NCBI RefSeq assembly: GCF_039555335.1
Contig: NC_092629.1
Span: forward strand, 2,861,935-2,925,934
Reading direction: 5' to 3'
Origin: Amphiura filiformis
Taxonomy: Eukaryota; Echinodermata; Ophiuroidea; Amphilepidida; Amphiuridae
Length of the DNA stretch: 64,000 nt
Shown: positions 22,911-34,785 of the stretch, piece after piece
How positions within the stretch are numbered: the first letter of the stretch is position 1
Layout: every line of letters starts with the position of its first letter
Notes under the pieces: generated by a model
What the model was told of the DNA's origin: nothing
What the model saw: only the letters and a program-made list of their open reading frames with translations
The model's database searches: none
Made by a program: the position numbers and the translations under genes

Positions 22911-24932
22911 TTGCTATCAGCAGTAGACAGCAGTCAGTGTTATTATTGCTATCAGCAGTAGATAGCAGTCAGCGTTATCAGCAGTATGCCTAGATAGTAG
23001 TCAGTGTTATATTGCTATCAACAGTAGATATCAGTCAGCGTTATGCCTATATTGCAATCAACAGTAGACAGCAATCGGTGTTATAGGCCTATTGCAATCA
23101 GCAGTAGATAGCAGTCAGTGTTATATTGCTATCAACAGTAGATATCAGTCAGTGTTATATTGCTATCAGCAGTATAGCAATCAGTATTATATTGCTCTCA
23201 GTAGTAGACAGCAGTCAGTGTTATAAATCAGCAGTGAATAACAGTCAATGTTAGGCCGTATAAAATTAATATTTTGGTTCTCGTCCAGAGGATTTTCATG
23301 AATTGATGAGGGAGGGAGGTGTTTTTTTTTTTTTTTTTTTTCAGTGTAAAATCAGCATTGTCTGTAGTTTTCGGTCTTTTCCAACAGTGCTCGAGGAAAC
23401 GATGAGGCACTTTTTTTTTTTTTTTCAAATGTGAGATTCTGAGGTATAAACCCCTAGAGTACCACAAAAGACTTGGAAGTGGTCCTTGTTCTCTAATAAA
23501 CTTATTTATATGTATGAAAATTCATAAATCATTCCAAAGTCTAAAATTATTAAAAAATCTTTTAAAAAAACCAAATCTGACAAATCCCAGAAATTGAGGA
23601 GGGAGGTGACGAGAACCAAAACATTAATTTTATACGACCTTATATTGCTATCAAGAGTAGCCTAGATATCAGTCAGTGTTATATTGCTATCAGCAGTAGA
23701 CAGCAGTTAGTGCTATTATTGCTATCAGCAGTAGGCCTAGACATCAGTCGGTTTTATATTGCTATCAGCAGTAGACAGTAGTTAGTGCTACTTTTGCTAT
23801 CAGCAGTAGATAGCAGACAGTGTTGTTTTGCTATCAGCAGTAGATAGCAGTCAGTGTTATATTGCTATCAGCAGGAGGTAACAGTCGGTGCTATATCGCT
23901 ATCAGCAGTAGATAGCAGTCTGTGGTATATTGCTATCAGCAGTAGATAGCAGTCAGCGTTACATTGCTACCAGCAGTAGATAGCAGTCAGTGTTGTTTTG
24001 CTATCAGCAGTAGATAGCAGTCAGTGTTATATTGCTATCAGCAGTAGATAGCAGTCTGTGTTATATTGCTATCAACAGTAGATAGCAGGCAGTGTTATAT
24101 TGCTATCAGCAGTAGATAGCAGTCAGTGTTGTATTGCTATCAGCAGTAGATAGCAGTCAGTGTTATTTTGCTATCAGCAGTAGATAGCAGTCTGTGTTAT
24201 ATTGCTATCAGCAGTAGATAGCAGTCAGTGTTATATTGCTATCAGCAGTAGATAGCAGTCAGTGTTGTATTGCTATCAGCAGTAGATAGCAGTCAGTGTT
24301 ATATTGCTATCAGCAGTAGATAGCAGTCTGTGTTATATTGCTATCAGCAGTACATAGCAGTCAGTGTTATATTGTTATCAGTATGTAGCAATCAATCAGT
24401 GTTATTGTTGCCCTGTATTGTTATCAGCAGTAGACAGCAGTCAGTGTTACATTGCTATCAGCAGTAGATAACAATTAGTGTTATATTGCTATCACCAGTA
24501 GATAGCAGTCAGTGTTATATTGCTATCAGTAGTAGATAGCAGTGTTATATTGCTATCAGCAGTAGATATAGCAGTCAGTGTTGTATTGCAATCAGCAGTA
24601 GATAGCAGTCAGTGTTATATTGCTATCAGTAGATAGCAGTGTTATATTGCTATCAGCAGTAGATAGCAGTGTTATATTCCTATCAGCAGTAGATAACAGT
24701 CAGTGTTATATTGCTAGAATGCTATCAGCAGTGTTATATTGCTATCAGCAGTAGATAGCAGTCAGTGTTATATTGCTATCAGCAGTAGATAGCAGAGGTT
24801 ATATTGCTATCAGCAGTAGATATAGCAGTTAGTGTTGTATTGCTATCAGCAATAGATAACAGTCAGTGTCATATTGCTATCAGCAGTAGATAGCAGTGTT
24901 ATATAATATTGCTATTAGCAGTAAATAGCAGT
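22911..24932 (+). repeat. Minisatellite B, 34-bp unit, about 2.0 kb, interrupted
   Basis: Consensus unit contains TTGCTATCAGCAGTAGATAG followed by CAGTCAGTGTTA. About 48 copies, less uniform at both ends and most regular at 23,900-24,360. Interrupted by a MITE at 23,254-23,639. The unit has a GCTATC/GATAGC inverted repeat. Confidence 0.95.
23254..23639 (+). mobile_element. Harbinger-like MITE inserted in minisatellite B
   Basis: 386 bp with about 32-bp inverted ends (GGCCGTATAAAATTAATATT at left; complement of GGTCGTATAAAATTAATG at right). TTA on both sides (23,251-23,253 and 23,640-23,642) matches the target present in each satellite unit (GTTATATTGC). Contains two T-runs. Non-coding. Confidence 0.8.
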
Positions 24933-25025
24933 TGCCCCGACAGCCAAACAAACAGGCAGACAGCAACACAAACAGGCTAGACAACCATCATGTCCCACAT
25001 GTGTGGGGGCAAAATGACATTTCCA

Positions 25026-25079
25026 ACTGCTCAGTGCCAGAAGGGGGCAAGTGCAATAGCATTTCTGGCACTGAGCAGT
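25026..25079 (+). other. Perfect 17-bp stem-loop
   Basis: ACTGCTCAGTGCCAGAA (25,026-25,042) is the exact complement of 25,063-25,079, with a 20-nt loop. It lies beside the LINE relic. Either strand would give the same stem in RNA. Confidence 0.8.
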
Positions 25080-25091
25080 CGATTTGTATGT

Positions 25092-25211
25092 TTGTCTTGC
25101 TATGACATGCACAATGTGGTGGTAGCACCCTTGTTCAATTGCTGCAAGCTTCTTGGTGTCTGCCTTATTAAGCGTCAACGCTTCACATCCATGTGATACA
25201 AATTTGAGTGA
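25092..25211 (-). pseudogene. LINE reverse-transcriptase relic
   Basis: About 40 codons resemble the conserved C-terminal end of non-LTR reverse transcriptases (HGCEALTLNKADTKKLAAIE, where families usually have YG-[CS]-E-x-W-T-L). The surrounding frame is short and unrelated, so this is a small decayed piece with no usable RT core motifs. Confidence 0.65.
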
Positions 25212-25654
25212 GAGTGAATTTAGGGTTGCCAAAAATATTGAGCCCAAATCACAGGTCAAATAACTGAAAAAGCACTCAATTTGTCTCTTAACCATTGGTT
25301 TTATAGGAGACAAAACTACAATATTGAAAAGTTGCCAATTTTTATCCATTTGTATCTATCAAAGAGGAAATAGTCAAGTCACACATCTGCAAAATTCGCG
25401 CCCAATGGGCTATCAAATCAAGGGTTTGGCAACCCTGAGTGAATTAAGTAAAAACCAGTACATAGGACATTAAAGAAGACAAAATCAACACCAACATATC
25501 CTTTTTTGGGAGGATGACATTCATTTATTAATTAATTTTCTGAGCACAAATATACAAACACCACACAGTCATACATATTAATTAGCATAATTAATTAATT
25601 ACCGACCAATAAATAACTACATTCTAGAGTGAACTATATAAGATGTACAGTAAT
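25212..25654. other. Intergenic, no gene recognised
   Basis: AT-rich, with nothing firm beyond possible decayed LINE flank. Confidence 0.35.
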
Positions 25655-25849
25655 GAGCTATTCCAATCGAAATCCATACAGCCCCTATGGGAGATACAAC
25701 CTTGATCTTTCACACAGGGGGTGTAGATGTCAAATGGAATCACCCATTCAGGTAACTCAATTTGAGAAATAAATTTACATACTCCCTGTGTGAAAGATTA
25801 AGCTCAAGTCTTCCATAGGGGGTGTATGGATTTCAACTGGAATAGGCCG
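25655..25849 (+). mobile_element. Palindromic MITE family, copy 1
   Basis: About 195 bp. Starts like GGCTATTCCAGTTGAAATCC and ends like GGATTTCAACTGGAATAGCC, so the whole element folds back on itself with CCCTATGGAAGACATGACC-type inner arms. Non-coding. Confidence 0.8.
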
Positions 25850-25978
25850 ATGTAATAATTTAGGAGTGGAATGAATTTCATCATCATACATACAAGAAGG
25901 GTGGTTTTTATCCTTGAATACATATCATCATGTGAGTGCAAGACAGCAGTATTCTAATAGCTGCCTTTTGTCAATTTG

Positions 25979-26556
25979 ACTTAAGATGCTTCCAGGAGCA
26001 ACTTAAGATGCTTCCAGGAGCAACTTAAGATGCTTGCAGGAGCAACTTAAGATGCTTCCAGGAGCAACTTAAGATGCTTCCAGGAGCAACTTAAGATGCT
26101 TGCAGGAGCAACTTAAGATGCTTCCAGGAGCAACTTAAGATGCTTCCAGGAGCAACTTAAGATGCTTCCAGGAGCAACTTAAGATGCTTCCAGGAGCAAC
26201 TTAAGATGCTTCCAGGAGCAACTTAAGATGCTTCCAGGAGCAACTTAAGATGCTTCCAGGAGCAACTTAATATGCTTCCAGGAGCAACTTAAGATGCTTG
26301 CAGGAGCAACTTAAGATGCTTCCAGGAGCAACTTAAGATGCTTGCAGGAGCAACTTAAGATGCTTCCAGGAGCAACTTAAGATGCTTCCAGGAGCAACTT
26401 AAGATGCTTCCAGGAGCAACTTAAGATGCTTCCAGGAGCAACTTAAGATGCTTCCAGGAGCAACTTAAGATGCTTCCAGGAGCAACTTAAGATGCTTCCA
26501 GGAGCAACTTAAGATGCTTCCAGGAGCAACTTAAGATGCTTCCAGGAGCAACTTAA
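25979..26556 (+). repeat. 22-bp minisatellite D
   Basis: About 26 nearly perfect copies of AACTTAAGATGCTTCCAGGA plus GC, with a minor GCTTGC variant. It resumes for three copies at 27,175-27,239 after an inserted segment. Confidence 0.95.
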
Positions 26557-26565
26557 CCCTAACTC

Positions 26566-26855
26566 TTAACCCTAACAGAACTAGGACTCACTAAAGCTCA
26601 CTATTAAAACCGCTCTGCGTGCACGGATTCCACGGGACTTGATGGCGCAATCAGACCAAGTCATATATACCCAGGGAATCGTTGGCGGGCCAACGTCACC
26701 TGTGTAGCTACATGCTGGGGATCTTCTGCGTGGCATGCGAGGGGTCCGAGGTTGAATCCGGGGGTGCCAAGTGACTTTCTTCTTCATCTTCTCTCCTTTT
26801 TCGTTCCTTCTTTCCCTTCCGATAGCCAAAAAACCTCGGGTAGGGTTAGGGTTAG
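26566..26855 (+). mobile_element. Element bounded by telomere-like motifs, copy 1
   Basis: 290 bp, starts TTAACCCTAACAGAACTAGG and ends GGTAGGGTTAGGGTTAG, so CCCTAA and TTAGGG form inverted ends. An internal tRNA-like box (GAGGTTGAATCCGGGGGT, near 26,750) suggests a tRNA-derived interior. Short minus-strand ORFs over it are not conserved genes. Confidence 0.6.
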
Positions 26856-26885
26856 TGACCATGCATATTTTCCCTATATGCCTTG

Positions 26886-27174
26886 TTAACCCTAACAGAA
26901 CTAGGACTCACTAAAGCTCACTATTAAAACCGCTCTGCGTGCACGGATTCCACGGGACTTGATGGCGCAATCAGACCAAGTCATATATACCCAGGGAATC
27001 GTTGGCGGGCCAACGTCACCTGTGTAGCTACATGCTGGGGATCTTCTGCGTGGCATGCGAGGGGTCCGAGGTTCGAATCGGGGGTGCCAAGTGACTTTCT
27101 TCTTCATCTTCTCTCCTTTTCGTTCCTTCTTTCCCTTCCGATAGCCAAAAAACCTCGGGTAGGGTTAGGGTTAG
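26886..27174 (+). mobile_element. Element bounded by telomere-like motifs, copy 2
   Basis: 289 bp, almost identical to copy 1. It differs mainly at GAGGTTCGAATCGGGGGT (a better B-box) and by one T in a T-run. A 30-bp spacer separates the two. Confidence 0.6.
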
Positions 27175-27239
27175 GATGCTTCCAGGAGCAACTTAAGATG
27201 CTTCCAGGAGCAACTTAAGATGCTTCCAGGAGCAACTTT
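27174..27239 (+). repeat. 22-bp minisatellite D, resumed
   Basis: Three further copies to the right of the inserted pair, showing that the pair interrupted a single array. Confidence 0.9.
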
Positions 27240-27385
27240 AGTCACCTGATGAACAATAAACATTTCACAAGATCATGGATTTCTCTGCAAATGCAATTTG
27301 AAAATTTTTCAAAAGGCAGTCATTGCATATACAACGAAGTGATTACCGAATAGGGTGCAACTCTACTAGTCTTATTACAAAACTG

Positions 27386-27414
27386 CCCTACCCCAACCCT
27401 AAACCCTAACCCCC
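27386..27414 (+). repeat. Short telomere-like CCCTAA stretch
   Basis: Degenerate CCCTAAACCCTAACCCCC-type sequence. Confidence 0.6.
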
Positions 27415-28310
27415 GTAAACAAGGACTGGACTCAAGTCTAGCAAGTTGTACCCTATACAGTAATTGTACCCATACAACTTTCTTGCACACACATTGATTC
27501 TTAGAGCAGTCTCTTTTGGCACATAAAGATGTATATTCCATACAGTTTATTGTGCAATAATAGCACCTGTGACTCAAGCCTGGTCAAATACCCACTCCAA
27601 CATAACCCATACCCTAAATGTTACTTCTATTCACATATCAAATAAAAATGTATTGGCTGCCGCCACCTCGGTAGAAACAGCCATTTAACCGCATACCAAC
27701 AATAGAAATTTTGGTATTTACGATGATTTGCAAGTATGAATTCAACATTTTTGGGCAGTGCCATAATGCTACAAACTGCTTGATATTTAGTGTGAAGAGA
27801 GCAACTTCATTTACAGAGAACTATGTGCGGAAATAGAATACTTTATAATGAATACAAATGTATCAATAAATTCATACACATTTATGCAAGAACATGGTGG
27901 TGGCTAGGCAAAATTGTAAACTATTCTTACTAAAAAAATTCAAGGGCAATTCTTGTGGTACATAAAATGAACTGAATGTCCATTTGTGATGTGATTTTCA
28001 GAACATTGTATTCTGCAAAATGGCAAGGAATGAGATTTCATTATTAAATTAAAAATGACGACTTGTGCTCGGGCTTGTGCTTGATTGCACAACAAAAAAA
28101 TGTTTAAGTACTATATATTACAGTGTTCACAAACACATTGTAGAAGTTAAGCACTCATAATTCACCTGATGGTTTTTTTAGTAGCTTTTTAGTCGAGTTG
28201 GTTGAATGAAAATATGCAAATTATCGCCATGTGGTTAACAGTAATTAATATTTTCTTACATATTGATTACAAATGATTAGATACCCAAGAAATGAATATT
28301 AAATCTCACT
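27415..28310. other. Intergenic, no gene recognised
   Basis: AT-rich, with no recognised protein, RNA or repeat. Confidence 0.4.
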
Positions 28311-28490
28311 GGACTAGTCCAGTTGAAACATATACCCCCTATGGAAGACATGACCTTAATCTTCCACACAAGGAGTATGAATTTCAAATTAAGTAACCTG
28401 ATGGGTGACTCTTTTTGAAATCTGCACCTGTGTGTGGGAGATTAAGGTTGTGTCTTCCATAGGGGTATGGATTTCAACTGGAACAGCCCA
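28311..28490 (+). mobile_element. Palindromic MITE family, copy 2
   Basis: Same arms as copy 1, about 180 bp, right end GATTTCAACTGGAACAGCCC. Confidence 0.8.
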
Positions 28491-28546
28491 CTTGAAGCAT
28501 ACTGATACAGAAATTAACATATATCGTCCACTGGGAAATTTTGTTA

Positions 28547-28750
28547 TACTGTAAGAGTGGGAATTTTCGTGCATGTAATTTTTTGCACTTTGCAGATTTT
28601 GAACTACATTGTTTTTAATTTCGCAATTTTGGGTTTTCTTACATAGACCTATATATTAAAAGAGAATATTTGTGTTTTATTTTCGTGGTAGCTGTGCTGC
28701 GTGCGAAAAGCACGAAAAATACGTACTAAGAAAATGTCCACTTATACAGC
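28547..28750 (+). mobile_element. MITE of the ACTGTAAAAGTGG type, copy 1
   Basis: Ends ATACTGTAAGAGTGG and TCCACTTATACAG in inverse orientation, with inner ATTTTCGTG / CACGAAAAT arms. Related copies lie at 29,643 and 52,888. Confidence 0.6.
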
Positions 28751-29642
28751 ATCTCATTTAGTATGCTATCATTGATGATGAATACATTATTGATTGAGTC
28801 AATCTAGTTTCCGTGCTATCATAGTGGCTTACAGGTTCCACACCACAAACAGGCTCCTGAAACCTTAATACATTGTATCATAATTATGGTATCACAAACT
28901 GAATTGAAACCAACCAAGTAATACCTTCAGGTTTGCTGATGAAGGTCAAAGGTCACAACATTCCCTGCCAGACTATATATATATATATAAATAGTGTTTT
29001 TTAATTAGAATAGCATATGATGGAGATGAAGAGCTCGTATACATGACTGTATTTTTATCATATAGGAATGCATATATTGGAAAGATCTACACTGAAAGAC
29101 AAAAAAGATAATTTGCAGAATGAAATAACAATACCTTTTTTTTTTTTTGAAATATAATATCTAAAGATGTTAATTTTTGCATACACATATTTTCACACTT
29201 AAATTTCTAACAATAATTGTGTGTAATATTGAGTTTATTTTCAGAGTAATAGGTATTTTAAAAGAAATCCCCATATATCTTTTTTGGCAGTTTTATTTTT
29301 TAATTTACAGAAGCTTTAAGTGTGCAAATAATAAAACACAAAAATATCATCTTTACAACATAATACGGAGCAACCCTGTAACACCATGGAAATGGAAGTG
29401 AATTTGTCATCGCTGACAATACCTGCTGTAAAATACACCACTGACTTACTGCTGTAGAATGTCACCGCTGACTAACCGCTGTTCATATAATGCATGGAAG
29501 GGAAGTAACAAACAAAGCAAGATCAATAGGTGACTTAATTAGCTAGAGCGGAAAATATTTTTTGGTCAATATAATCATTCCACTGTACACTACATACATA
29601 CTACATGTACATATAATAAATATAAACTTCTCTATCTAATTT
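28751..29642. other. Intergenic, no gene recognised
   Basis: Contains an AT dinucleotide run near 28,975-28,990 and a T-run at 29,140. Nothing else seen. Confidence 0.4.
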
Positions 29643-29846
29643 GTGCAAGTGGTAATTTTCACAGAATTAAATTTTCACGCTGCAACCATTTTAAGTGTCG
29701 CTGTTTTTCACTCATTTCAAGTGTCTACATACACACTAAAAAAATTATATTTGGTGTATAAATTATATTTTGTGTGTTTTTATTTCAGGCAAGCTTAACA
29801 GAAGAGCGTGAAAATATATGTACTCGAAAATTCCACTTGTACAGTA
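29643..29846 (+). mobile_element. MITE of the ACTGTAAAAGTGG type, copy 2 (diverged)
   Basis: Left end GTGCAAGTGGTAATTTTCAC, right end AAAATTCCACTTGTACAGTA. Same layout as copy 1. Confidence 0.5.
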
Positions 29847-30057
29847 GTATGTCCACATAACAACAATGAATTGTTTTCTTCATTAGTAATTATTGGGAGT
29901 AATAATAATAATAATATAGTACTATGATAATAATACACAAATTTATACATTTTTAATATCTTTGTTTAATTATTACAAACTAAACTGAATTTTTGATAAG
30001 TATACATACATCAATTCATCAGTTTGTAATAAAATTATATATTCTCCATTTGCCCAT

Positions 30058-30419
30058 TACCCAGAGTGCATCTTGATTTTAACTTCTAAATATGTCACAT
30101 AACCTTATTGTGAAATCAAGCGTGTGATATGTCTTGTGTAAGAGATTGATGTTTACCAATATGTCAAAATCTGTGCGGAAATATGACAAACATTTGCACT
30201 TTTCTTTCCATTAATGTCACACTGTGAAGTACCAATTAGCCGAGGTGTAAGTTTAATATGTTAGAAATATGTTCACGGATGACTAGGCCTACATGTTGAC
30301 ATACATATAAAATAAGTTTATTTTCACCCAGAATTGGGTACAAATTAGCGACATTTCTTGTCTGCCATTTTTGTTTCTGTAACATATTTAGAAGTTAAAA
30401 TCAAGGTGCACCATGGGAT
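30058..30419 (+). mobile_element. Inverted-repeat element, about 360 bp
   Basis: Left arm CATCTTGATTTTAACTTCTA is matched by its complement TAGAAGTTAAAATCAAGGTG near 30,388-30,410. Arms of about 38 bp. Non-coding. Confidence 0.7.
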
Positions 30420-30804
30420 ATGAGCAAATAGTGAATTGGTAAAGCAAATAGCTAACATCTTCATAATTGCAAAATACTATAATATACTTGGAAACAAAGC
30501 ATCTACACACAATGACATCATAGTGGGTTAATGAATATTCATGAAAAAATGTAAATGTCATCACCTCCTCCTGTTAAGGATACCTAGGTTACAGATATCA
30601 GACTCTTTTTGGCTTTTTATATATTTTTAGATTTTTAGAATATCTACCAAATAATAAATATGATAAACAATAAGCTTCTAAGTCACTGTTCTATAGCCTA
30701 TAGCTGCCCTTAAGTAAACCTATAGCTGCCCTCAAGTAAAATGTTTGTGCAAATAAATTACAAAATGGACGCTGCCTTTTTACATGATACAGGTGTTTCA
30801 TAAT

Positions 30805-30965
30805 TGGCTATTCCAATTGAAAGCCATACACCCATGTGGAAAAAATGACCTTAATCTCCCACACAGGGAGTGTGAATTCCAAATGGGATTACCTGAATGG
30901 GTGACTACATTTGAAATCTACACCCCTGTTTAGGAGATTAAGGTCATGTCTTCCTTAGGGGGTAG
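30805..30965 (+). mobile_element. Palindromic MITE family, copy 3
   Basis: The left half matches the family; the right terminus is replaced by unrelated sequence after GTCTTCCTTAGGGGGTAGAC, so it is truncated. Confidence 0.7.
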
Positions 30966-31271
30966 ACATGTAAACAACACAGCAGATAGGGCTATTGCAT
31001 TTGGAAAGCAGATTTTGTAATCTATTTGCTTCCAAGTAAAAGGCAGCATCTAGTAGATAAACTTCATCCATGGCATTGTCTTTTTTAAAGACATTTCTTG
31101 TTTTACTTGGGATAGGGCAGATATTAGTTCCTACATCAACTCTCTTTCACATACAGTCATTAAAGAAGCCAAAAACGATGTTCAAAGTTCTTCAGATACT
31201 TTTTTTACCTTTTGTATATGTATATGCTTGTACAATACACAAGGCTCATATTATATCTTAGACAATCATAG

Positions 31272-31459
31272 CGGGGTATTCAAGTTGAAACCCATACACC
31301 GCTTATGGAAGACATGACCTTAATCACAAACAAAGGGGGTGTATATCTCAAATGGAGTAACTCATTCAGGTAACCCCATTTGAAATTTACACTCCCTGTG
31401 TGGAAGATTATAGTTATGTCTTCCATAGGGGTGTATGGATTTCAACTGGAATAGTCCGA
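31272..31459 (+). mobile_element. Palindromic MITE family, copy 4
   Basis: Full-length, about 188 bp, ends TCAAGTTGAAACCCATACAC and GGATTTCAACTGGAATAGTC. Confidence 0.8.
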
Positions 31460-32057
31460 CTAGAATTTGATCCCAAGCTGATCACCATGCTAAATACAGT
31501 ATTTGAAAGTCTGAAGAACCTTGGACAAGGAATACATAAAAACTGTTGTTGGCATTGCTATGTTTTAGACAAAATTTGCCATACAATACATGTACTGTAC
31601 TATTGTATAGGCCTACTATTTAGAAGGAAAATATACAGCGCTGTTGATGTACAATGCTGAGATTGGTTTGATGTGAACTAGTCCAATGTAGCAGGAACTT
31701 GTTTTGTTTCATAAATTGAAATAGTCAAAGTATTGATGAAGAATAGTTTCTACAATATAGGACTACTTTCATAAAGATATCTGATTTTATGAGTTATATT
31801 CTTAATAACAAGATCGGATATTATACAATTGCGTTTTTGACACAATAATTGACTGGGGAAGCATTTTCAACTGTTAAAAGCAAATGACAATTTAGAGTTT
31901 TAGACAAGATAATATTTGCGTACTTCCAGTAATTTTGGCTAGTTTATAAATTTGCTTAATTTGCATTTCCTTACAAGAAACTTTCTCAAAAATTTGCATG
32001 TTGTTGAATTCACTTTTTTTTTTTAATAGGAAGTACACAGATTTTATCTATGCAATG
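31460..32057. other. Intergenic, no gene recognised
   Basis: AT-rich, nothing recognised. Confidence 0.4.
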
Positions 32058-32221
32058 CGTTATTCCAGTTGAAAGTCATATACCCCTTCAGGAGACACAA
32101 GGGTCTAAATTGAAAATGGAGTGACCCATTTAGGTTACCCCTTTTGAAAGTCACACCCCCTGTGTGGAAGATTAAGGTCATGTCTTCCATAGGGGTGTAT
32201 GGATTTCAACTGGAATACCCC
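32058..32221 (+). mobile_element. Palindromic MITE family, copy 5
   Basis: About 164 bp with a small internal deletion in the left arm. Confidence 0.75.
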
Positions 32222-32517
32222 ATGTCCACATATATCATTGCTACTCTAACGTTAGAAAGTGCAGCCCCTGATTGCCATTCTCTTAATTACTGGTAAACGT
32301 ATGTGTGCAGTAATCATGCTACACTGTTAGAAACACTCGAGTAATTCTTACCCAATGATGAATGAACAAGTCCAATGTTGGGTAAAATATTTCATATTAT
32401 ATTCAAACAAGATGTTTTTTACCCAACAATTGCTCATAGTTGAACCAACTTTGAGCAAAATTTCTCCAACATTTTGACAGTGTACTTTCTCAACTGACTT
32501 TAAATTGTTACTCCAAT

Positions 32518-32706
32518 GGGCTGTTCCAGTTGAAATGCATACACCCCATATGTAAGACATGACCTTAGTCTACAGGGAGTGTGCATTTCAAATGGAGTCA
32601 CCCATTTTATGTATTCCCATTTGAAATTCACACTCCCCCTGTGTGACAGATTAAGGTCATGTATTCCATAGTGCCTTGATGTATAGATTTCAACTGGAAT
32701 AGACCT
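32518..32706 (+). mobile_element. Palindromic MITE family, copy 6
   Basis: About 189 bp, starts GGGCTGTTCCAGTTGAAATG and ends AACTGGAATAGACC. Confidence 0.8.
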
Positions 32707-33596
32707 AGGCTATCTTGATAAAAATGAACAAACAAAACAGTTACTAAATAAATGTCTACTGTCTGGAGGCAAATTCACAAACACTGAAATAAAGCTGTGT
32801 GGCAACTGTGCACATTCAACAGGCAAATATATATATGCCTATATATAAATACATACATAATACATCTTCATGAATTTTCCTCCAGTTTAACAACAGTTGT
32901 ACATTACCTATATTTTGAGTTATAACTATTAGCACTCCAAATATGTTTATTTAACATTTTTTATGTTTCTTTTTTTCTTCTTACTTGTGAGAAAAGTGTA
33001 TGTGGCTAACTCTGACATACTTGACTAAAAAAAGAAAACAAAGGTAGATGAATTCTACAGGGTGGTTATCTAGTTAAATGTACACAACAACTACGACATC
33101 AACGGTAGTTGAATTCAACACCCTGTACATAGTCCTACCACCTACCAATCAATTACCATCCAAATTTGGGTACAAAAATAGAGTAGCGCTGGTTTTGGTG
33201 TGATTGGTGTATGCTTTAGACCCAATATTTTTTTTCTTTTTCTTAATTATTTGAATTATGAACACATAGGTTTTATTTAAATGGTATCATCCGGATAAAA
33301 CTATCATGTGAACCACAAGTGCTTGTTTCTTGAGCTAAATTAATTCTGATTTAGCAAAGAGCCATATTTAAATGCAGCTACTCTATTTTTATATCCTACT
33401 GGACTATTCCATTTCTATACAAGGGTGGTATAACATGCACACAACACCAGTATTGCCTTTGTTTTTCAAATGATGGGATTCCACCTCCTTTTGGACGATT
33501 CCATCGATATAAATACTATAATATTTTTGTCCACAATAAATAGGAATATATTTGACATTTGTGGCCAAGTTTTTCAATACTCTGGCAAGTTAAATG
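32707..33596. other. Intergenic, no gene recognised
   Basis: Two weak inverted pairs are present (ACAGGGTG near 33,058 with CACCCTGT near 33,118, and AAAAATAGAGTAGC near 33,175 with GCTACTCTATTTTT near 33,380). They may be decayed MITEs. Confidence 0.35.
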
Positions 33597-33782
33597 GGCT
33601 ATTCTAGTTGAAATCCATACACCCTGTGGAAGACATGACCAAAATTGAGTCCACACAGGGAATGTGAATTTCAAATGGGGTTACCTGAATGGGTAATTCC
33701 ATTTTAAATCTACACCTCCCGTGTGGGAGATTAAGGTCATATCTTCAATAGAGGGTGTATGGATTTCAACTGGATTAGCCCA
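33597..33782 (+). mobile_element. Palindromic MITE family, copy 7
   Basis: About 186 bp, with both ends intact. Confidence 0.8.
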
Positions 33783-34505
33783 ATGCTTCTTAAATTAATA
33801 GATACATAGGTTATCTAGATTTATAGCTTTTGACCCCATTATACCATTGTATGTTAATATAACATCACCACTTGCAAATGCAAAAGAGTGAACAAATTTT
33901 TTTCAAGATGTTTTTGTCATAGCTCACAAATTAGAATTCATCATGATGTTGAACTATAATATGCAGTCAATTCACATCCATTGATTGCAAACATTTTTAT
34001 GAGACTTGCAGGTGGTGTCTGAGACCAGTAACTACATGACTGTATGCATAAAGTAAAAGTTGCCCTTTATTCAGTGTACCTTAATTTATATCAATATTTG
34101 TTGCAGCTAAATTGGATATTTAATTTATTGAGTAATCATTAAGAATTCACCAATATTCCTTCACAAATTACAGCTAGGCTATCAACCTTTAAATTTTGAT
34201 TTGTTCGGGTTTTGACAACCTGTACATGTATAGGTCATTGCCTCTTACACTCGCCAATTAATTGTGGGTAAATGACTGGACAGTTTTTCATCAGATTCAT
34301 CACCAAAAATACATTTTCTTTGAAATCCAATTATCTTTTCTGTTCCTTGCCTTTTCATATCAAAAGAAAAAATAATCAAAATATCATCTAGATACAATGA
34401 GCAAATGTTTGATCTGAGCAATTAATTTTTCATATCAAATATTACTCCTCTTATGATTCAACAATAATATGATTGGATACATTCCATAATGATCATGCTT
34501 CCATT
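33783..34505. other. Intergenic, no gene recognised
   Basis: AT-rich, nothing recognised. Confidence 0.4.
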
Positions 34506-34785
34506 GGGCTATTCCATTTAAAATCCACACTCCCCATGGAAGATTTTGAAAATATCTTCCACAGGGGGTGTATGAATTTCAAATGGAATTAACACACATT
34601 AGCAGCTCCATTTGAAACTCACTCTCCCTCAGGGAAGATTCATGTTAAATCTTTCTCAGAGGGTGTATAAAATTCAAACGGAGCTGCATAATGTGCTCAT
34701 TCCATTTGAAATTCATTTTCCCCATGTGGCAGTTATTTCCAAAATCTTCCACAGAGGTAGTGTGTATTTTAAGTGGAATAGCCCA
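34506..34785 (+). mobile_element. Palindromic MITE family, longer subfamily, copy 8
   Basis: About 280 bp with four alternating arms of a CATTTGAAAT / CTTCCACAGGGG type instead of two. Ends GGGCTATTCCATTTAAAATC and AAGTGGAATAGCCC. Confidence 0.7.

Noticed and set aside
23228..23467. 79-codon minus-strand ORF with poly-lysine
   Set aside because: The lysines come from T-runs inside the MITE inserted in minisatellite B.
18564..24932. Regular repeats with hairpins that might suggest a CRISPR array
   Set aside because: There are no unique spacers; units are contiguous tandem copies, the genome is eukaryotic and no cas genes are present.
26581..27107. Two near-identical minus-strand ORFs (KKKVTWHPR...)
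   Set aside because: They are copies of the same duplicated telomere-motif element with a tRNA-like box, not a gene pair.
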